A DNA stretch of 64,000 nucleotides from Micromonospora peucetia (GCF_900091625.1 NZ_FMIC01000002.1:1550001-1614000); one strand, 5' to 3'. Shown: positions 29,466 to 38,485, numbered from the stretch's first letter. Numbers and translations are program-made. Notes: generated by a model not told the origin, from the letters alone.

Positions 29466-30365
29466 TCAGTCCGCAGCAGCAGGCCGACGGTCCAGCCGCA
29501 GGGCCCACGGTCGGCTCGCCTCCAGCCGATATCCGCAGCCGAGCAGGAGGTCGACGCCCCCGAACTCGGCGATCGCGTGGGCGGTCCGGATACCCGCACG
29601 GTCCATCTCGTCCGCGAGCAGTCCGACCAACCTGCGCCCGATGCCGAGCCGTCGACAGTCTCCGGCGACGAGGACACCGTCGATGACGATCTCCCGCTCC
29701 TCACTCGGGTCGTCGCCGTACATCAGGTGCGGGCTACGCTCGTGGGCCCGCAGCTCACCGACCAGCTCGCCACCCGGCAGTTCCGCCACGAACCGCCACG
29801 ACGTCGTCGGCAGGCCGCCTCCCGCCACCCGACGCAGCCGGACCGTCCGCCGGATCTCCTCGGCCCGTCGGCGCCGATCCCGGTGGGCGCGACTCCTCTG
29901 GTACGTAGCCAGCGGTAGCGGTAGTGGCCAGAGCGCTGGCGGCAGGTTGTACCAGTTCGCCCACCAGGCACCCGGCCAGTCCTTCGGCTCGTTCACCTCC
30001 CAGACGTCGAGGTGGGCGGGATAGCGACGTCCTGCTCCCTCCCGCAGCCGGTCGTGCGGCACTGCCGGCAGCGACCGGTCGATGCTTCCGGCCGCTCCCC
30101 CCGCGTCGGCCGTGACGGTGGTGGCGGTGGTGGCGGTGGTGGCGGTGGTGGCGTGCAAGCTGATTGTCACCTCCCCGCCGGCAGCCCGGACCAGCCGCTC
30201 CACCGTCCGGAACCGTGGATCGGCGGCCCGGCCCGACTCGATCCGGGCCAGGGTCGCCTGGGGCACTCCAGACCGCTCAGCCAGGTCGCGCTGGCTCAGG
30301 TCCGCTCGGCGTCGCAGGGCCCGCAGGGTCGCGCCAAGGTCAACGGCATCCGTCAGCTCTGCCAC
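29466..30365 (-). CDS. XRE-type helix-turn-helix protein with GNAT-like C-terminus
   Basis: A 299-residue fusion. Residues ~10-65 form a Cro/C1-type helix-turn-helix (RRRADLSQRDLAERSGVPQ, then RIESGRAADPRF). A short Thr-Ala-Thr repeat linker (encoded by 9-bp repeats) follows, then a middle region with many tryptophans, and an acetyltransferase-like C-terminus (VLVAGDCRRLGIGRRLVGLLADEM as the acetyl-CoA loop, ending GCGYRLEASRPWALRL). It may be a self-regulating acetyltransferase or a regulator sensing acyl-CoA. The GTG at 30365 follows GGGGAA. It converges with mqnB with only three bases between stops. Confidence 0.75.
   Translation of the reverse strand: MAELTDAVDLGATLRALRRRADLSQRDLAERSGVPQATLARIESGRAADPRFRTVERLVRAAGGEVTISLHATTATTATTATTVTADAGGAAGSIDRSLPAVPHDRLREGAGRRYPAHLDVWEVNEPKDWPGAWWANWYNLPPALWPLPLPLATYQRSRAHRDRRRRAEEIRRTVRLRRVAGGGLPTTSWRFVAELPGGELVGELRAHERSPHLMYGDDPSEEREIVIDGVLVAGDCRRLGIGRRLVGLLADEMDRAGIRTAHAIAEFGGVDLLLGCGYRLEASRPWALRLDRRPAAAD
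30114..30153. repeat. Short tandem repeat in the XRE-GNAT linker
   Basis: About four copies of a 9-bp GTGGCGGTG-type unit on the plus strand, encoding (ATT)n in the minus-strand protein. Slippage here would change linker length in frame. Confidence 0.7.
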
Positions 30366-30529
30366 GAGAACATGTTCCCCGGTGCAACGCTGCGTTCTCA
30401 ACAACTGCCCACCATCTGTGGACAACCCTGTGGACAACGTCGGCCGCCGGCGGATCGGACTGTCGCACCGGCTCGCCAACCGGCTGAAAACGGCACGGCC
30501 AAGGACGAGAACAGGACTCTGCCACGACG

Positions 30530-30762
30530 CTGTCGAGCTGAATCGTTTACGACATCAGGCACCGCGATCCGCCCGTCACCCCAAAACGATGATCATGATC
30601 CGAACAAACAGGAAGAACCGCAGCCGAACGGCGCAAGCGCTGCGGGGCGGCGGCTGGCAGACGGCAGACGGTGGGCGGCGGCGAGCGGCGAGCGGTAGGG
30701 GGCCGACCAAGGGATGGCGGGCACCGTACGGGGCTGAATCGTTTACGACATCAGCTCGACAG
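30530..30762. repeat. 233-bp segment bounded by direct and inverted repeats
   Basis: A perfect 22-bp repeat (core GAATCGTTTACGACATC) occurs at 30537-30558 and 30733-30754 in direct orientation. The outer flanks CTGTCGAGCTGA (30530-30541) and TCAGCTCGACAG (30751-30762) are perfect 12-bp reverse complements. The arrangement is like a decayed miniature element or a paired regulatory site; no coding capacity was seen inside. Confidence 0.6.
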
Positions 30763-30936
30763 GGGCTGTCGGGCAGAGCCGACCGGCAGAGCGGGACAGA
30801 CACGCCGGTCCGTCGGGCGTGTGTTCATCGGTGCACGGGCGGGCGGAACCGCTCGGCCGAGTGGCCGCTGGCTCGGCGGGACGGATCCAGGTCACACCGA
30901 GGCTGCCACGGTCGGGCGACCCGCACAGCGCGGGGA

Positions 30937-30942
30937 TACGGT
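30937..30942 (+). promoter_or_regulatory. Candidate leaderless -10 box of mqnD
   Basis: TACGGT lies exactly six bases before the GTG start of mqnD with no ribosome-binding site at usual spacing, the layout of a leaderless promoter. Confidence 0.45.
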
Positions 30943-30948
30943 GGGGGC

Positions 30949-31797
30949 GTGGCGCACTCGCTGGCGATCTCGCCCTGCCCCAACGACACGTTCGTCTTCC
31001 ACGCCCTGGTGCACGGCCTCGTACCCGGCGCCCCGCCGGTCGACGTCACGTACGCCGACGTGGACGTCACCAACACGGCCGCCGAGCGGGGGGCGTTCGA
31101 CCTGGTCAAGGTGAGCTACGCGGCGCTGCCGTGGCTGCTGGACGACTACCACCTGCTGCCCTGCGGGGGTGCGCTCGGCCGTGGCTGCGGCCCGCTGGTG
31201 CTGACCCGCCCCAACCGATCCGACCGACCCGGCCGCGCCGATCTGAGCGGCGCCACGGTGGCGGTGCCGGGCGACCGGACCACGGCGTACCTGCTCTTCC
31301 GGCTGTGGGCGGCAGAGCGGCCCCCGGCGCGGATCGAGGTCGTGCCGTTCCACGAGATCATGCCGGGCGTCGCCGCCGGCCGGTACGACGCCGGCCTGGT
31401 CATCCACGAGGCCCGGTTCACCTATCCGCGGCACGGCCTGACCGCCCTCGTCGACCTCGGCGAGTGGTGGGAGGCCGACACCGGGCTGCCCATCCCCCTC
31501 GGCGCCATCCTGGCCCGGCGCGGCGCGGTCGACCCGCAGGCCGCGGCCGGGTGGATCCGCGAGTCGGTCCGCCAGGCCTGGGCCGATCCGGCCGCCAGCA
31601 GGGAGTACGTGCTGGCGCACGCGCAGGAGATGGAGCCCGACGTGGTGGATCGGCACATCGGGCTCTACGTGAACGAGTTCACCGCCGACCTGGGGGACGC
31701 GGGGTTCGCCGCCGTGCGGGCGCTGCTCGGCCGGGCCGCCGACGCCGGGCTGGTGCCTCAGACCTCCAGCTCGTTCGCGACCGCGTGGACCAGCTGA
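30949..31797 (+). CDS. mqnD: 1,4-dihydroxy-6-naphthoate synthase
   Basis: A 282-residue periplasmic-binding-protein-fold enzyme of the futalosine menaquinone pathway, converting cyclic dehypoxanthine futalosine to 1,4-dihydroxy-6-naphthoate. The diagnostic N-terminus SPCPNDTFVFHALVHG is present, along with VKVSYAALPW and ARFTYPRHGL. Length is typical. GTG start. Its last 40 bases overlap the convergent cold-shock gene. Confidence 0.94.
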   Translation: MAHSLAISPCPNDTFVFHALVHGLVPGAPPVDVTYADVDVTNTAAERGAFDLVKVSYAALPWLLDDYHLLPCGGALGRGCGPLVLTRPNRSDRPGRADLSGATVAVPGDRTTAYLLFRLWAAERPPARIEVVPFHEIMPGVAAGRYDAGLVIHEARFTYPRHGLTALVDLGEWWEADTGLPIPLGAILARRGAVDPQAAAGWIRESVRQAWADPAASREYVLAHAQEMEPDVVDRHIGLYVNEFTADLGDAGFAAVRALLGRAADAGLVPQTSSSFATAWTS

Positions 31798-32144
31798 GCG
31801 ACCTTCTGCGCAGTCTTACGGTCCGGGAAGCGGCCCCGGCGCAGGTCCGGCTGGACCTTCGCCTCCAGCACCTTGATCATGTCCTCGACGAGGCCGTGCA
31901 GCTCCTCTGCCGGCCGGCGACGCAGCTCCGCCACCGAGGGCGGCGCGTCGAGCAGCTTGACCCCCATCGCCTGCGCACCCCGGCGGCTGTCCACCACGCT
32001 GAAGTCGACCCGCTGGCCACCCTTGAGGTCGGTGACACCCGCCGGTAGCGCGCCCTTGGGCAGGAACACGTCGCCACCCTCGTCACTGGTGACGAACCCG
32101 TATCCCTTGGCCGTGTCAAACCACTTCACTCGACCCGTCGGCAC
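31758..32144 (-). CDS. Cold-shock domain protein with C-terminal extension
   Basis: A 128-residue protein. Residues 1-66 are a cold-shock domain with the RNP1-like KGYGFV and RNP2-like DVFLP motifs, binding single-stranded nucleic acid. Residues ~67-128 are a basic helical extension seen in the longer actinobacterial CspB-like proteins. GTG start with AGGGG upstream. The 3' end overlaps mqnD in antisense by 40 bases. Confidence 0.93.
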   Translation of the reverse strand: MPTGRVKWFDTAKGYGFVTSDEGGDVFLPKGALPAGVTDLKGGQRVDFSVVDSRRGAQAMGVKLLDAPPSVAELRRRPAEELHGLVEDMIKVLEAKVQPDLRRGRFPDRKTAQKVAQLVHAVANELEV

Positions 32145-32178
32145 CTGAGAACCCCTGCTTCGCTTGAGCTTGAGACGT

Positions 32179-32802
32179 CTACCGCTCCAAGGCTAGCCGG
32201 ATCATGCCGTCGAGCGCCGCCGGGAATCCGGTGAGATCATCCAGCACCACCTCCGCCCCTGCCGCGCGCAGCTCGTCGGCAGTGCACGGGCCGGTGGCTA
32301 CCGCGATGCCGGGTACGCCCGCCGCGCCGGCGGCCACCATGTCCGCCACATGGTCGCCGACGTAGTGCGTCGCGCCGTGCCGCCGCAGCGCGGTCGCCTT
32401 CTGCTCCGCGAACAGGTCGCCGGCCACCTCGTCGACCACCAGCCCGAGATGGTCGAGGTGCAGCCGGGCCAGGCGGCCCAGCTTGGCGGTGACCACCAGC
32501 ACCCGGCCGCCGTGGCCGCGTACCGCGTCGATCGCGGCGAGCGCACCGGGCAGCGGGACGGTGGGCGTGATCGCGTACGCCGGATAGAGCTCGCGGTACG
32601 TCCGGACGGCCGCGTCGACCTGCTCCGGCGGGAACCAGCGGGCGATCTCGGTGCGCAGCGGCGGGCCGAGGCGCGCCACGGCGGCGTCCGCGTCCACGGG
32701 CACCCCCGTGCGGGCCGTCAACGCCCGGAACGTGTCGGCGATGCCGGGACGCGAGTCGACCAGAGTCATGTCGAGGTCGAAGCCGACCGTCAGCGTTGCC
32801 AT
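32179..32802 (-). CDS. HAD-superfamily phosphatase (phosphoglycolate phosphatase-like)
   Basis: A 207-residue HAD hydrolase with FDLDMTLVDSRPG as motif I, VVTAKLGR as motif II and YVGDHVADMVAAGAAG as motif IV. Metal-dependent phosphatase of small metabolites; phosphoglycolate is a guess from similarity. The ATG start has TACGTT six bases upstream and no ribosome-binding site, so probably leaderless. It is divergent from the helicase-associated gene. Confidence 0.87.
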   Translation of the reverse strand: MATLTVGFDLDMTLVDSRPGIADTFRALTARTGVPVDADAAVARLGPPLRTEIARWFPPEQVDAAVRTYRELYPAYAITPTVPLPGALAAIDAVRGHGGRVLVVTAKLGRLARLHLDHLGLVVDEVAGDLFAEQKATALRRHGATHYVGDHVADMVAAGAAGVPGIAVATGPCTADELRAAGAEVVLDDLTGFPAALDGMIRLALER

Positions 32803-32885
32803 CCGGAGAACGTACCGCCCATCCCCGGGTCAGCCGGACGTCCGAGGGGCGCAAGGGCCCCCTGCCGGGCTAGCGTGGAACGACG

Positions 32886-35366
32886 ATGACCACCTCACTC
32901 GCCGACCACCTGCGCTCGCTGCCCGACGAGTCGCTCGCCGCCCTGCTCCAGCTGCGGCCGGACCTGGTCGTACCCGTGCCGGCCGACGTCTCCGCGCTCG
33001 CCACCCGGGCCCAGTCCCGGGTCTCGGTGGCCCGCGCGCTCGACGCGCTGGACCAGTTCACCCTGCTGGTGCTGGACGCCGCCCGGCTGACCCGGGACCC
33101 GGCCGACGGGACCACCTCCACCGAGGCGGTGCTCGCCATGGCCACCGCCGGCCCGAACCCGCCGGCCCCCACCACCGTCCGGGCCGCCGTGAACCGGCTG
33201 CGCGCGCTCTTCCTGCTGTACGGACCCGAGAGCGGCCTGCGCCTGGTGGCGAGCGTCGACGAGGTCTCGCCGCATCCGGCGGGGCTGGGGCGACCGGCGG
33301 CAGACCTGGACCCGCGGGCGGCGGCGCTCTGCGCGGACCCGGCGAAACTGCGGCGGACGCTGCTGGCCGCGCCGCCCTCGGCCCGGGCGATCCTGGACCG
33401 GCTGGCCGCCGGACCGCCGGTCGGCAGCGTGCCGGCCGGCGCGTTGCAGGCGCCCCCGGTCGGCGCGGAGGACGACCTGCCCCCGGACCTGACCAACGGC
33501 GGCTCGCCCACCGGCTCGCCGGTGCGCTGGCTCGTCGACCACCACCTGCTGGTGACCGTCTCCAGCGGCAGGGCCGGCGCCACCGGCACCGTCGAACTGC
33601 CCCGGGAGGTCGGCCTGCTGCTGCGCCGGGACAGCGGCCCGCTCGGCCCGCTACGCAGCAGCCCACCGCCGGTGGTCACCCCGCCGCGTGAGCCGAAGGC
33701 CGCCGACTCGGCGGGGGCCGGTCAGAGCATGGAGGTGGTACGCCACACCGAGGCGCTGCTGGAGCAGTTGGCCGCCGAACCGGCGCCGGTGCTCCGCTCG
33801 GGTGGCCTGGGCGTCCGCGACCTGCGCCGGCTGGCCCGGGTGGTCGGGGTGGACGAGCCGACGGCGGCCCTGCTGCTGGAGGCGGCGTACGCGGGTGGGC
33901 TGATCGGCGAGGTCGACCTGCCCGGGGCCACCACCACCCGGTACGGCGCGGACCAGCAGGTCCTGCCCACCGCCGGGTACGAGGTGTGGCGTGCCGGAAC
34001 GTTGGCGCAACGCTGGGAGCAGGTGGCCCGGGCCTGGCTGACCATGACCCGGCAGGCCGGGTTGGTGGGGCAGCGCGACGACCGGGACCGGCCGATCACG
34101 GTGCTCTCCGCCGAGGCGGAACGAGCCAGTGCGCCGGCCGCCCGGCGGGCCGTGCTGGAGGTGCTCGCCGACCTGGAACCGGCCACCGGCCCCACCCCCG
34201 AGGAGGTGCTGGCCCTGCTCGACTGGCGGGCGCCGCGGCGCAGCCGGGGACGGGAGGCCGCACACCGCGAGGTGCTGGCCGAGGCGGCCACGCTGGGCGT
34301 GACGGGGCTGGGGGCGCTCACCTCGTACGGGCGGCTGTTGCTGGCCGACGTGACCGCTGCCGACGAGCGGGGCGGGGACGACCCGCTCGGGCTGCGGTCG
34401 GATGCCGAGAGCGGCGACGCGACCAACGCCGTACGCGCGCTGGACGCCCTGCTGCCCGCCCCGGTCGACCACTTCCTCGTGCAGGCGGACCTGACCGTCG
34501 TGGTGCCCGGCCCGCCCGACCCGGCGCTCGCCGCCGAGTTGGAGGTGGTGGCGGAGCACGAGTCGGCTGGTGGGGCCAGCGTGCACCGGGTCACCCCGGC
34601 CAGCGTGCGCCGGGCCCTGGACGCCGGCTACTCGGCCGACGACCTGCACGCCCTGTTCCGGGGGCGGTCCCGCACTCCCGTACCGCAGGGGTTGAGCTAC
34701 CTGGTGGACGACGTGGCCCGCAAGCATGGCGGGCTGCGGGTCGGCTCCGCCGGGGGGTACGTGCGCAGCGACGACGAGGCGCTGCTGACCGAGGTGCTCG
34801 CCGACCGGCGGCTGGAGCCGCTGGCGCTGCGCCGGCTGGCGCCGACGGTGCTGTCGACGCCGTACCAGGTGGGCCGGATGTTGACGGCGCTGCGTGACGC
34901 CGGGTACGCCCCGGTGCCGGAGGACGGGAGCGGTGCGGCGGTGTTGGCCCGCCCGAAGACTCGACGCGCACCGGCCCGGGTGCCGGTGACGACCCGGACG
35001 CTCGACCCGCTGACCACACCGAAGCTGGCCATGCCCCGCCTGCTGGGCGTGGTGGAGCAGATCCGGCGGGGCGAGGCGGCAGCCCGGGCCGCCCGACGGG
35101 CGCCGGCCGTGGTCCGGGGCGGGGTCGGGCGCACCGGTCCGGCGCCGGTGCCCGGGCACAGCGACGCCCTCGCCGTACTCCAGCAGGCGGTGCGGGACAG
35201 GGCGCTGGTCTGGGTCGGATATGTCGACGCGCACGGGGCGACCGCGTCCCGGCTCGTCCGGCCGGTCTCGATCGGCGCCGGCTATCTGCGCGCCGAGGAC
35301 GAGCGGACGGAGATGCTGCACACCTTCGCCCTGCACCGGGTCACGGCGGCGGTGCTGGAGGACTGA
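32886..35366 (+). CDS. Helicase-associated domain protein with WYL-like C-terminus
   Basis: An 826-residue protein of the actinobacterial family that accompanies the XPB helicase. The middle/C-terminal part (about residues 520-700, beginning DHFLVQADLTVVVPG) matches the XPB/Ssl2 N-terminal-like helicase-associated domain. The last ~65 residues (LVWVGYVDAHGATASRLVRP, then FALHRV) look like a WYL sensor/nucleic-acid-binding domain. No helicase motor is present. It likely works with the XPB helicase encoded 1.4 kb downstream, probably in DNA repair. Confidence 0.85.
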   Translation: MTTSLADHLRSLPDESLAALLQLRPDLVVPVPADVSALATRAQSRVSVARALDALDQFTLLVLDAARLTRDPADGTTSTEAVLAMATAGPNPPAPTTVRAAVNRLRALFLLYGPESGLRLVASVDEVSPHPAGLGRPAADLDPRAAALCADPAKLRRTLLAAPPSARAILDRLAAGPPVGSVPAGALQAPPVGAEDDLPPDLTNGGSPTGSPVRWLVDHHLLVTVSSGRAGATGTVELPREVGLLLRRDSGPLGPLRSSPPPVVTPPREPKAADSAGAGQSMEVVRHTEALLEQLAAEPAPVLRSGGLGVRDLRRLARVVGVDEPTAALLLEAAYAGGLIGEVDLPGATTTRYGADQQVLPTAGYEVWRAGTLAQRWEQVARAWLTMTRQAGLVGQRDDRDRPITVLSAEAERASAPAARRAVLEVLADLEPATGPTPEEVLALLDWRAPRRSRGREAAHREVLAEAATLGVTGLGALTSYGRLLLADVTAADERGGDDPLGLRSDAESGDATNAVRALDALLPAPVDHFLVQADLTVVVPGPPDPALAAELEVVAEHESAGGASVHRVTPASVRRALDAGYSADDLHALFRGRSRTPVPQGLSYLVDDVARKHGGLRVGSAGGYVRSDDEALLTEVLADRRLEPLALRRLAPTVLSTPYQVGRMLTALRDAGYAPVPEDGSGAAVLARPKTRRAPARVPVTTRTLDPLTTPKLAMPRLLGVVEQIRRGEAAARAARRAPAVVRGGVGRTGPAPVPGHSDALAVLQQAVRDRALVWVGYVDAHGATASRLVRPVSIGAGYLRAEDERTEMLHTFALHRVTAAVLED

Positions 35367-35376
35367 GCGGGGTGGG

Positions 35377-35625
35377 TCAGCGCCGGCTGCGGCGTACGGT
35401 CCCGATGACGGAGACGATCAGCAGCAGCGTGAACCCGGCGCCGGCCGACTCGCCGACCGAGTCGACGAAGCCCTGCCGGAGCACCAGCCAGCCGAAGAGG
35501 AACCAGCCGACAAGCACGATCGCGGCGCCCGCGTACGCGACCACGGTGGCGGTGGAGACCTCCTCGGCGGGCGACCGGTCGTGTGCGGGACTGTGTTCCG
35601 GGATCGCTTCGCGGTCGACCGTCAT
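35377..35625 (-). CDS. Small membrane protein of unknown function
   Basis: 82 residues with two hydrophobic segments (about residues 25-49 and 58-76) and a charged His/Pro/Glu N-terminus. Family not recognised. ATG follows GGGGAGG at ideal spacing, which supports it as a real gene. It lies tail-to-tail with the helicase-associated gene, ten bases apart. Confidence 0.65.
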   Translation of the reverse strand: MTVDREAIPEHSPAHDRSPAEEVSTATVVAYAGAAIVLVGWFLFGWLVLRQGFVDSVGESAGAGFTLLLIVSVIGTVRRSRR

Positions 35626-35750
35626 CTCCAGCCTCCCCGTCCGGTTCGACGCCTGGCATCCCAGCGTGTCACTCCGGTGGCGCGAGTGACAGGGGATAAA
35701 ACCCGGATCGGACGAGATGTGCGACGCCGTCGGCCCGGCGACGGGGCTGC

Positions 35751-36629
35751 TCAGGTGCCGGGTCGCCGCCCGATCAGCACCACCTTGTTGCCGACCTTAC
35801 CCAACTCCCAGTAGCGGACGGCGTCGCCGGGCAGCAGGTTGACGCAGCCGTGCGAGCCGATCGACTTCTCGTGCAGGTAGGTGGTGGTCTGGTGGAAGCC
35901 CATCCCCCGGGTGAAGTGCTGCCAGTACGGCAGCCACACCTCGTACGGGTCGGACCACTCCTTCACGTTGCGGTAGTTGATGGTGAACGTGCCGGCCGGG
36001 GTGCGGTAGCCGGGCATGCCCGTCCGGGTCACGGTCGGCTTCACGAGCACCTTGCCGTTGCGCATCACCCAGGTGGTCTGCCGCGTCAGGTCGATGCAGA
36101 AGGTGGTGCCGGAGCCGGCCTTGCAGCGCGCCGTGTCGGTGGTGGCGAGCCGCTTCGCCACGTCCTGGGTGGTGGGGCCGGCGCGGCCGAGGGCCGGGCG
36201 GATGTCGTACCGCTTCTGGAACTTCTTGATGGCGGCGCAGTCGGCGGCGGACTGCCGGCCGTCGACGGTCACCGGGCCGAACCCGCCCAGCCGGGCCAGG
36301 TGCGCCTCCACCTCGCGCTGGTGTTCGCCCTGCGGGCAGCCGGCGGCGGACGGCGAGCTGGTGGGTTTCGCCGCGGGGCGGGTCGGCTTCGGCGTGCTCC
36401 GCGTCGGTTTCGGCGTGGCCTTCGGCTTCGGCGGGGTGGTGCCGGGCTTCGCCCGCTGGTCCGGCCCGGGCGTACCGCTCGCCCCCGTTGCCCGCTCCGC
36501 AGCCCCGGCCGCGACGGATCCCCCGCCTCCGCCACCGTCGGCCTGCGGATCGAACGCGCACGCACCGGCGCCGACCAGCGTGACCACGGCCAGGGCGACG
36601 AGCCGGGTGGTGATCCGGACGTGCTTCAT
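35751..36629 (-). CDS. L,D-transpeptidase lipoprotein with peptidoglycan-binding domain
   Basis: A 292-residue secreted protein. A lipobox-like VGAGAC (Cys about residue 24) suggests lipid anchoring. A Lys/Pro/Thr-rich spacer (about 60-95) is followed by a peptidoglycan-binding region (about 105-160) and a YkuD catalytic domain with the cysteine motif SHGCVNL near the C-terminus. Such enzymes make 3-3 cross-links in peptidoglycan outside the membrane. The usual Arg after HGCV is Asn here, a known variant. ATG follows GGGAGG. Confidence 0.9.
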   Translation of the reverse strand: MKHVRITTRLVALAVVTLVGAGACAFDPQADGGGGGGSVAAGAAERATGASGTPGPDQRAKPGTTPPKPKATPKPTRSTPKPTRPAAKPTSSPSAAGCPQGEHQREVEAHLARLGGFGPVTVDGRQSAADCAAIKKFQKRYDIRPALGRAGPTTQDVAKRLATTDTARCKAGSGTTFCIDLTRQTTWVMRNGKVLVKPTVTRTGMPGYRTPAGTFTINYRNVKEWSDPYEVWLPYWQHFTRGMGFHQTTTYLHEKSIGSHGCVNLLPGDAVRYWELGKVGNKVVLIGRRPGT

Positions 36630-36805
36630 GACGCCTCCCTGACAGTTGTCCTCTTTGCTAGACGTTGCGAGGACCGCTCCGGTTGCTCCAGGTGGCCAGA
36701 TTTTTCTGTGCCCACCCGGTTACGTGCAACACTGGTGGGTCGGCCTGGGGCGGGTCAGTCGCCTCCCGGACAGCCGACGACCCGAGGTGGAGGAGAGGCA
36801 CTGGC

Positions 36806-38485
36806 GTGAGCGGTGGACCCCTGATCGTGCAGTCGGACAAGACCCTGCTGCTGGAGATCGACCACCCCGACGCGCAGACGTGCCGGATGACCATCGCGCC
36901 CTTCGCCGAGCTGGAGCGCTCCCCCGAGCACGTGCACACGTACCGGCTGACCCCGCTCGGGCTGTGGAACGCGCGCGCCGCCGGCCACGACGCCGAGGGC
37001 GTGGTGGACTCGCTGATCAAGTACTCCCGCTACCCGGTGCCGCACGCGCTGCTGGTCGACGTGGCCGAGACGATGGACCGGTACGGCCGGCTCCAGCTCG
37101 CCAACGACCCGGCCCACGGGCTGGTGCTGCGGGCGCTGGACCGGCTGGTGCTGATCGAGGTCGCGAAGAGCAAGAAGCTCGCCGGGATGCTCGGCGCGAA
37201 GCTCGACGACGACACGATCGCGGTGCACCCGTCCGAGCGGGGCCGGCTCAAGCAGGCGCTGCTCAAGCTCGGCTGGCCGGCCGAGGACCTGGCCGGTTAC
37301 GTCGACGGCGAGGCGCACCAGATCGAGCTGGCCGAGGCCGGCAAGGACGGCAGCAAGCCGTGGACGCTGCGGTCGTACCAGCGGGAGGCCGTGGAGGCGT
37401 TCTGGGCCGGCGGCTCGGGGGTCGTGGTGCTGCCCTGCGGCGCCGGCAAGACGCTGGTCGGGGCGGCGGCGATGGCCGAGGCGAAGGCGACCACCCTGAT
37501 CCTCGTCACGAACACGGTCGCCGGCCGGCAGTGGAAGCGGGAGCTGATCGCCCGCACCTCCCTGACCGAGGAGGAGATCGGGGAATACTCGGGCGAGCGC
37601 AAGGAGATCCGCCCGGTCACCATCGCCACGTACCAGGTGCTCACCTCGCGGCGCGGTGGCGCCTTCACCCACCTGGACCTGTTCGGGGCCCGCGACTGGG
37701 GTCTGGTCGTCTACGACGAGGTGCACCTGCTGCCCGCGCCGATCTTCCGCTTCACGGCGGACCTCCAGGCCCGCCGCCGGCTGGGCCTCACGGCGACTCT
37801 GGTACGCGAGGACGGCCGGGAGGGCGACGTGTTCAGCCTGATCGGCCCGAAGCGGTACGACGCGCCGTGGAAGGACATCGAGTCGCAGGGCTGGATCGCC
37901 CCGGCCCAGTGCACCGAGGTACGGGTGACCCTGACCGACGCCGAACGCATGTCGTACGCGACAGCGGAGGCCGAGGAGCGCTACCGGATGGCGGCGACCG
38001 CCCGCACGAAGCTACCCGTCGTTAAGGCGCTGGTGGACCGGCACCCGGGCGAACAGGTGCTCGTCATCGGCGGCTACATCGACCAACTGCACCAACTCGG
38101 CGAATACCTCGACGCGCCGATCGTGCAGGGGTCCACCACCAACAAGGAACGGGAACGGTTGTTTGACGCGTTCCGCTCCGGCGAGGTGCGAACGCTCGTC
38201 ATCTCGAAGGTCGGCAACTTCTCCATCGACCTGCCGGAGGCGGCGGTGGCGATCCAGGTATCGGGGACGTTCGGGTCGCGGCAGGAGGAGGCACAGCGGT
38301 TGGGGCGGGTGCTGCGGCCGAAGGCCGACGGCCGACAGGCGCACTTCTACACCGTCGTCTCCCGCGACACCATCGACACCGAGTACGCGGCGCATCGGCA
38401 ACGCTTCCTCGCCGAACAGGGCTACGCATACACCATCGTGGACGCCGACGACGTCCTCGGCCCGAAACTCCCCACCGTCGACTGA
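36806..38485 (+). CDS. XPB-type DNA repair helicase
   Basis: A 559-residue superfamily 2 helicase homologous to bacterial XPB. Walker A CGAGKT is near residue 212, the DEVH box in YDEVHLLPA near 303, motif III LTATLVRED near 330, and motif VI QRLGRVLRPK near 513. The first ~190 residues are the helicase-associated N-terminal domain. It translocates 3'-5' on DNA and likely acts in nucleotide excision or crosslink repair. GTG at 36806 follows GGAGGAGAGG. Confidence 0.95.
   Translation: MSGGPLIVQSDKTLLLEIDHPDAQTCRMTIAPFAELERSPEHVHTYRLTPLGLWNARAAGHDAEGVVDSLIKYSRYPVPHALLVDVAETMDRYGRLQLANDPAHGLVLRALDRLVLIEVAKSKKLAGMLGAKLDDDTIAVHPSERGRLKQALLKLGWPAEDLAGYVDGEAHQIELAEAGKDGSKPWTLRSYQREAVEAFWAGGSGVVVLPCGAGKTLVGAAAMAEAKATTLILVTNTVAGRQWKRELIARTSLTEEEIGEYSGERKEIRPVTIATYQVLTSRRGGAFTHLDLFGARDWGLVVYDEVHLLPAPIFRFTADLQARRRLGLTATLVREDGREGDVFSLIGPKRYDAPWKDIESQGWIAPAQCTEVRVTLTDAERMSYATAEAEERYRMAATARTKLPVVKALVDRHPGEQVLVIGGYIDQLHQLGEYLDAPIVQGSTTNKERERLFDAFRSGEVRTLVISKVGNFSIDLPEAAVAIQVSGTFGSRQEEAQRLGRVLRPKADGRQAHFYTVVSRDTIDTEYAAHRQRFLAEQGYAYTIVDADDVLGPKLPTVD

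Larger units (their letters stand above)
30366..30948. other. Gene-free region with a repeat-bounded segment
   Basis: 583 bases with no convincing gene, between the divergent XRE-GNAT and mqnD genes. It contains a 22-bp direct repeat and a 12-bp inverted repeat bounding 30530-30762, and a purine-rich low-complexity stretch near 30640-30700. The mqnD promoter lies at its right end. Confidence 0.6.

Noticed and set aside
30100..30160. CRISPR-like array of short repeats
   Set aside because: The 9-bp repeats are codon repeats inside a gene, without spacers or cas genes.
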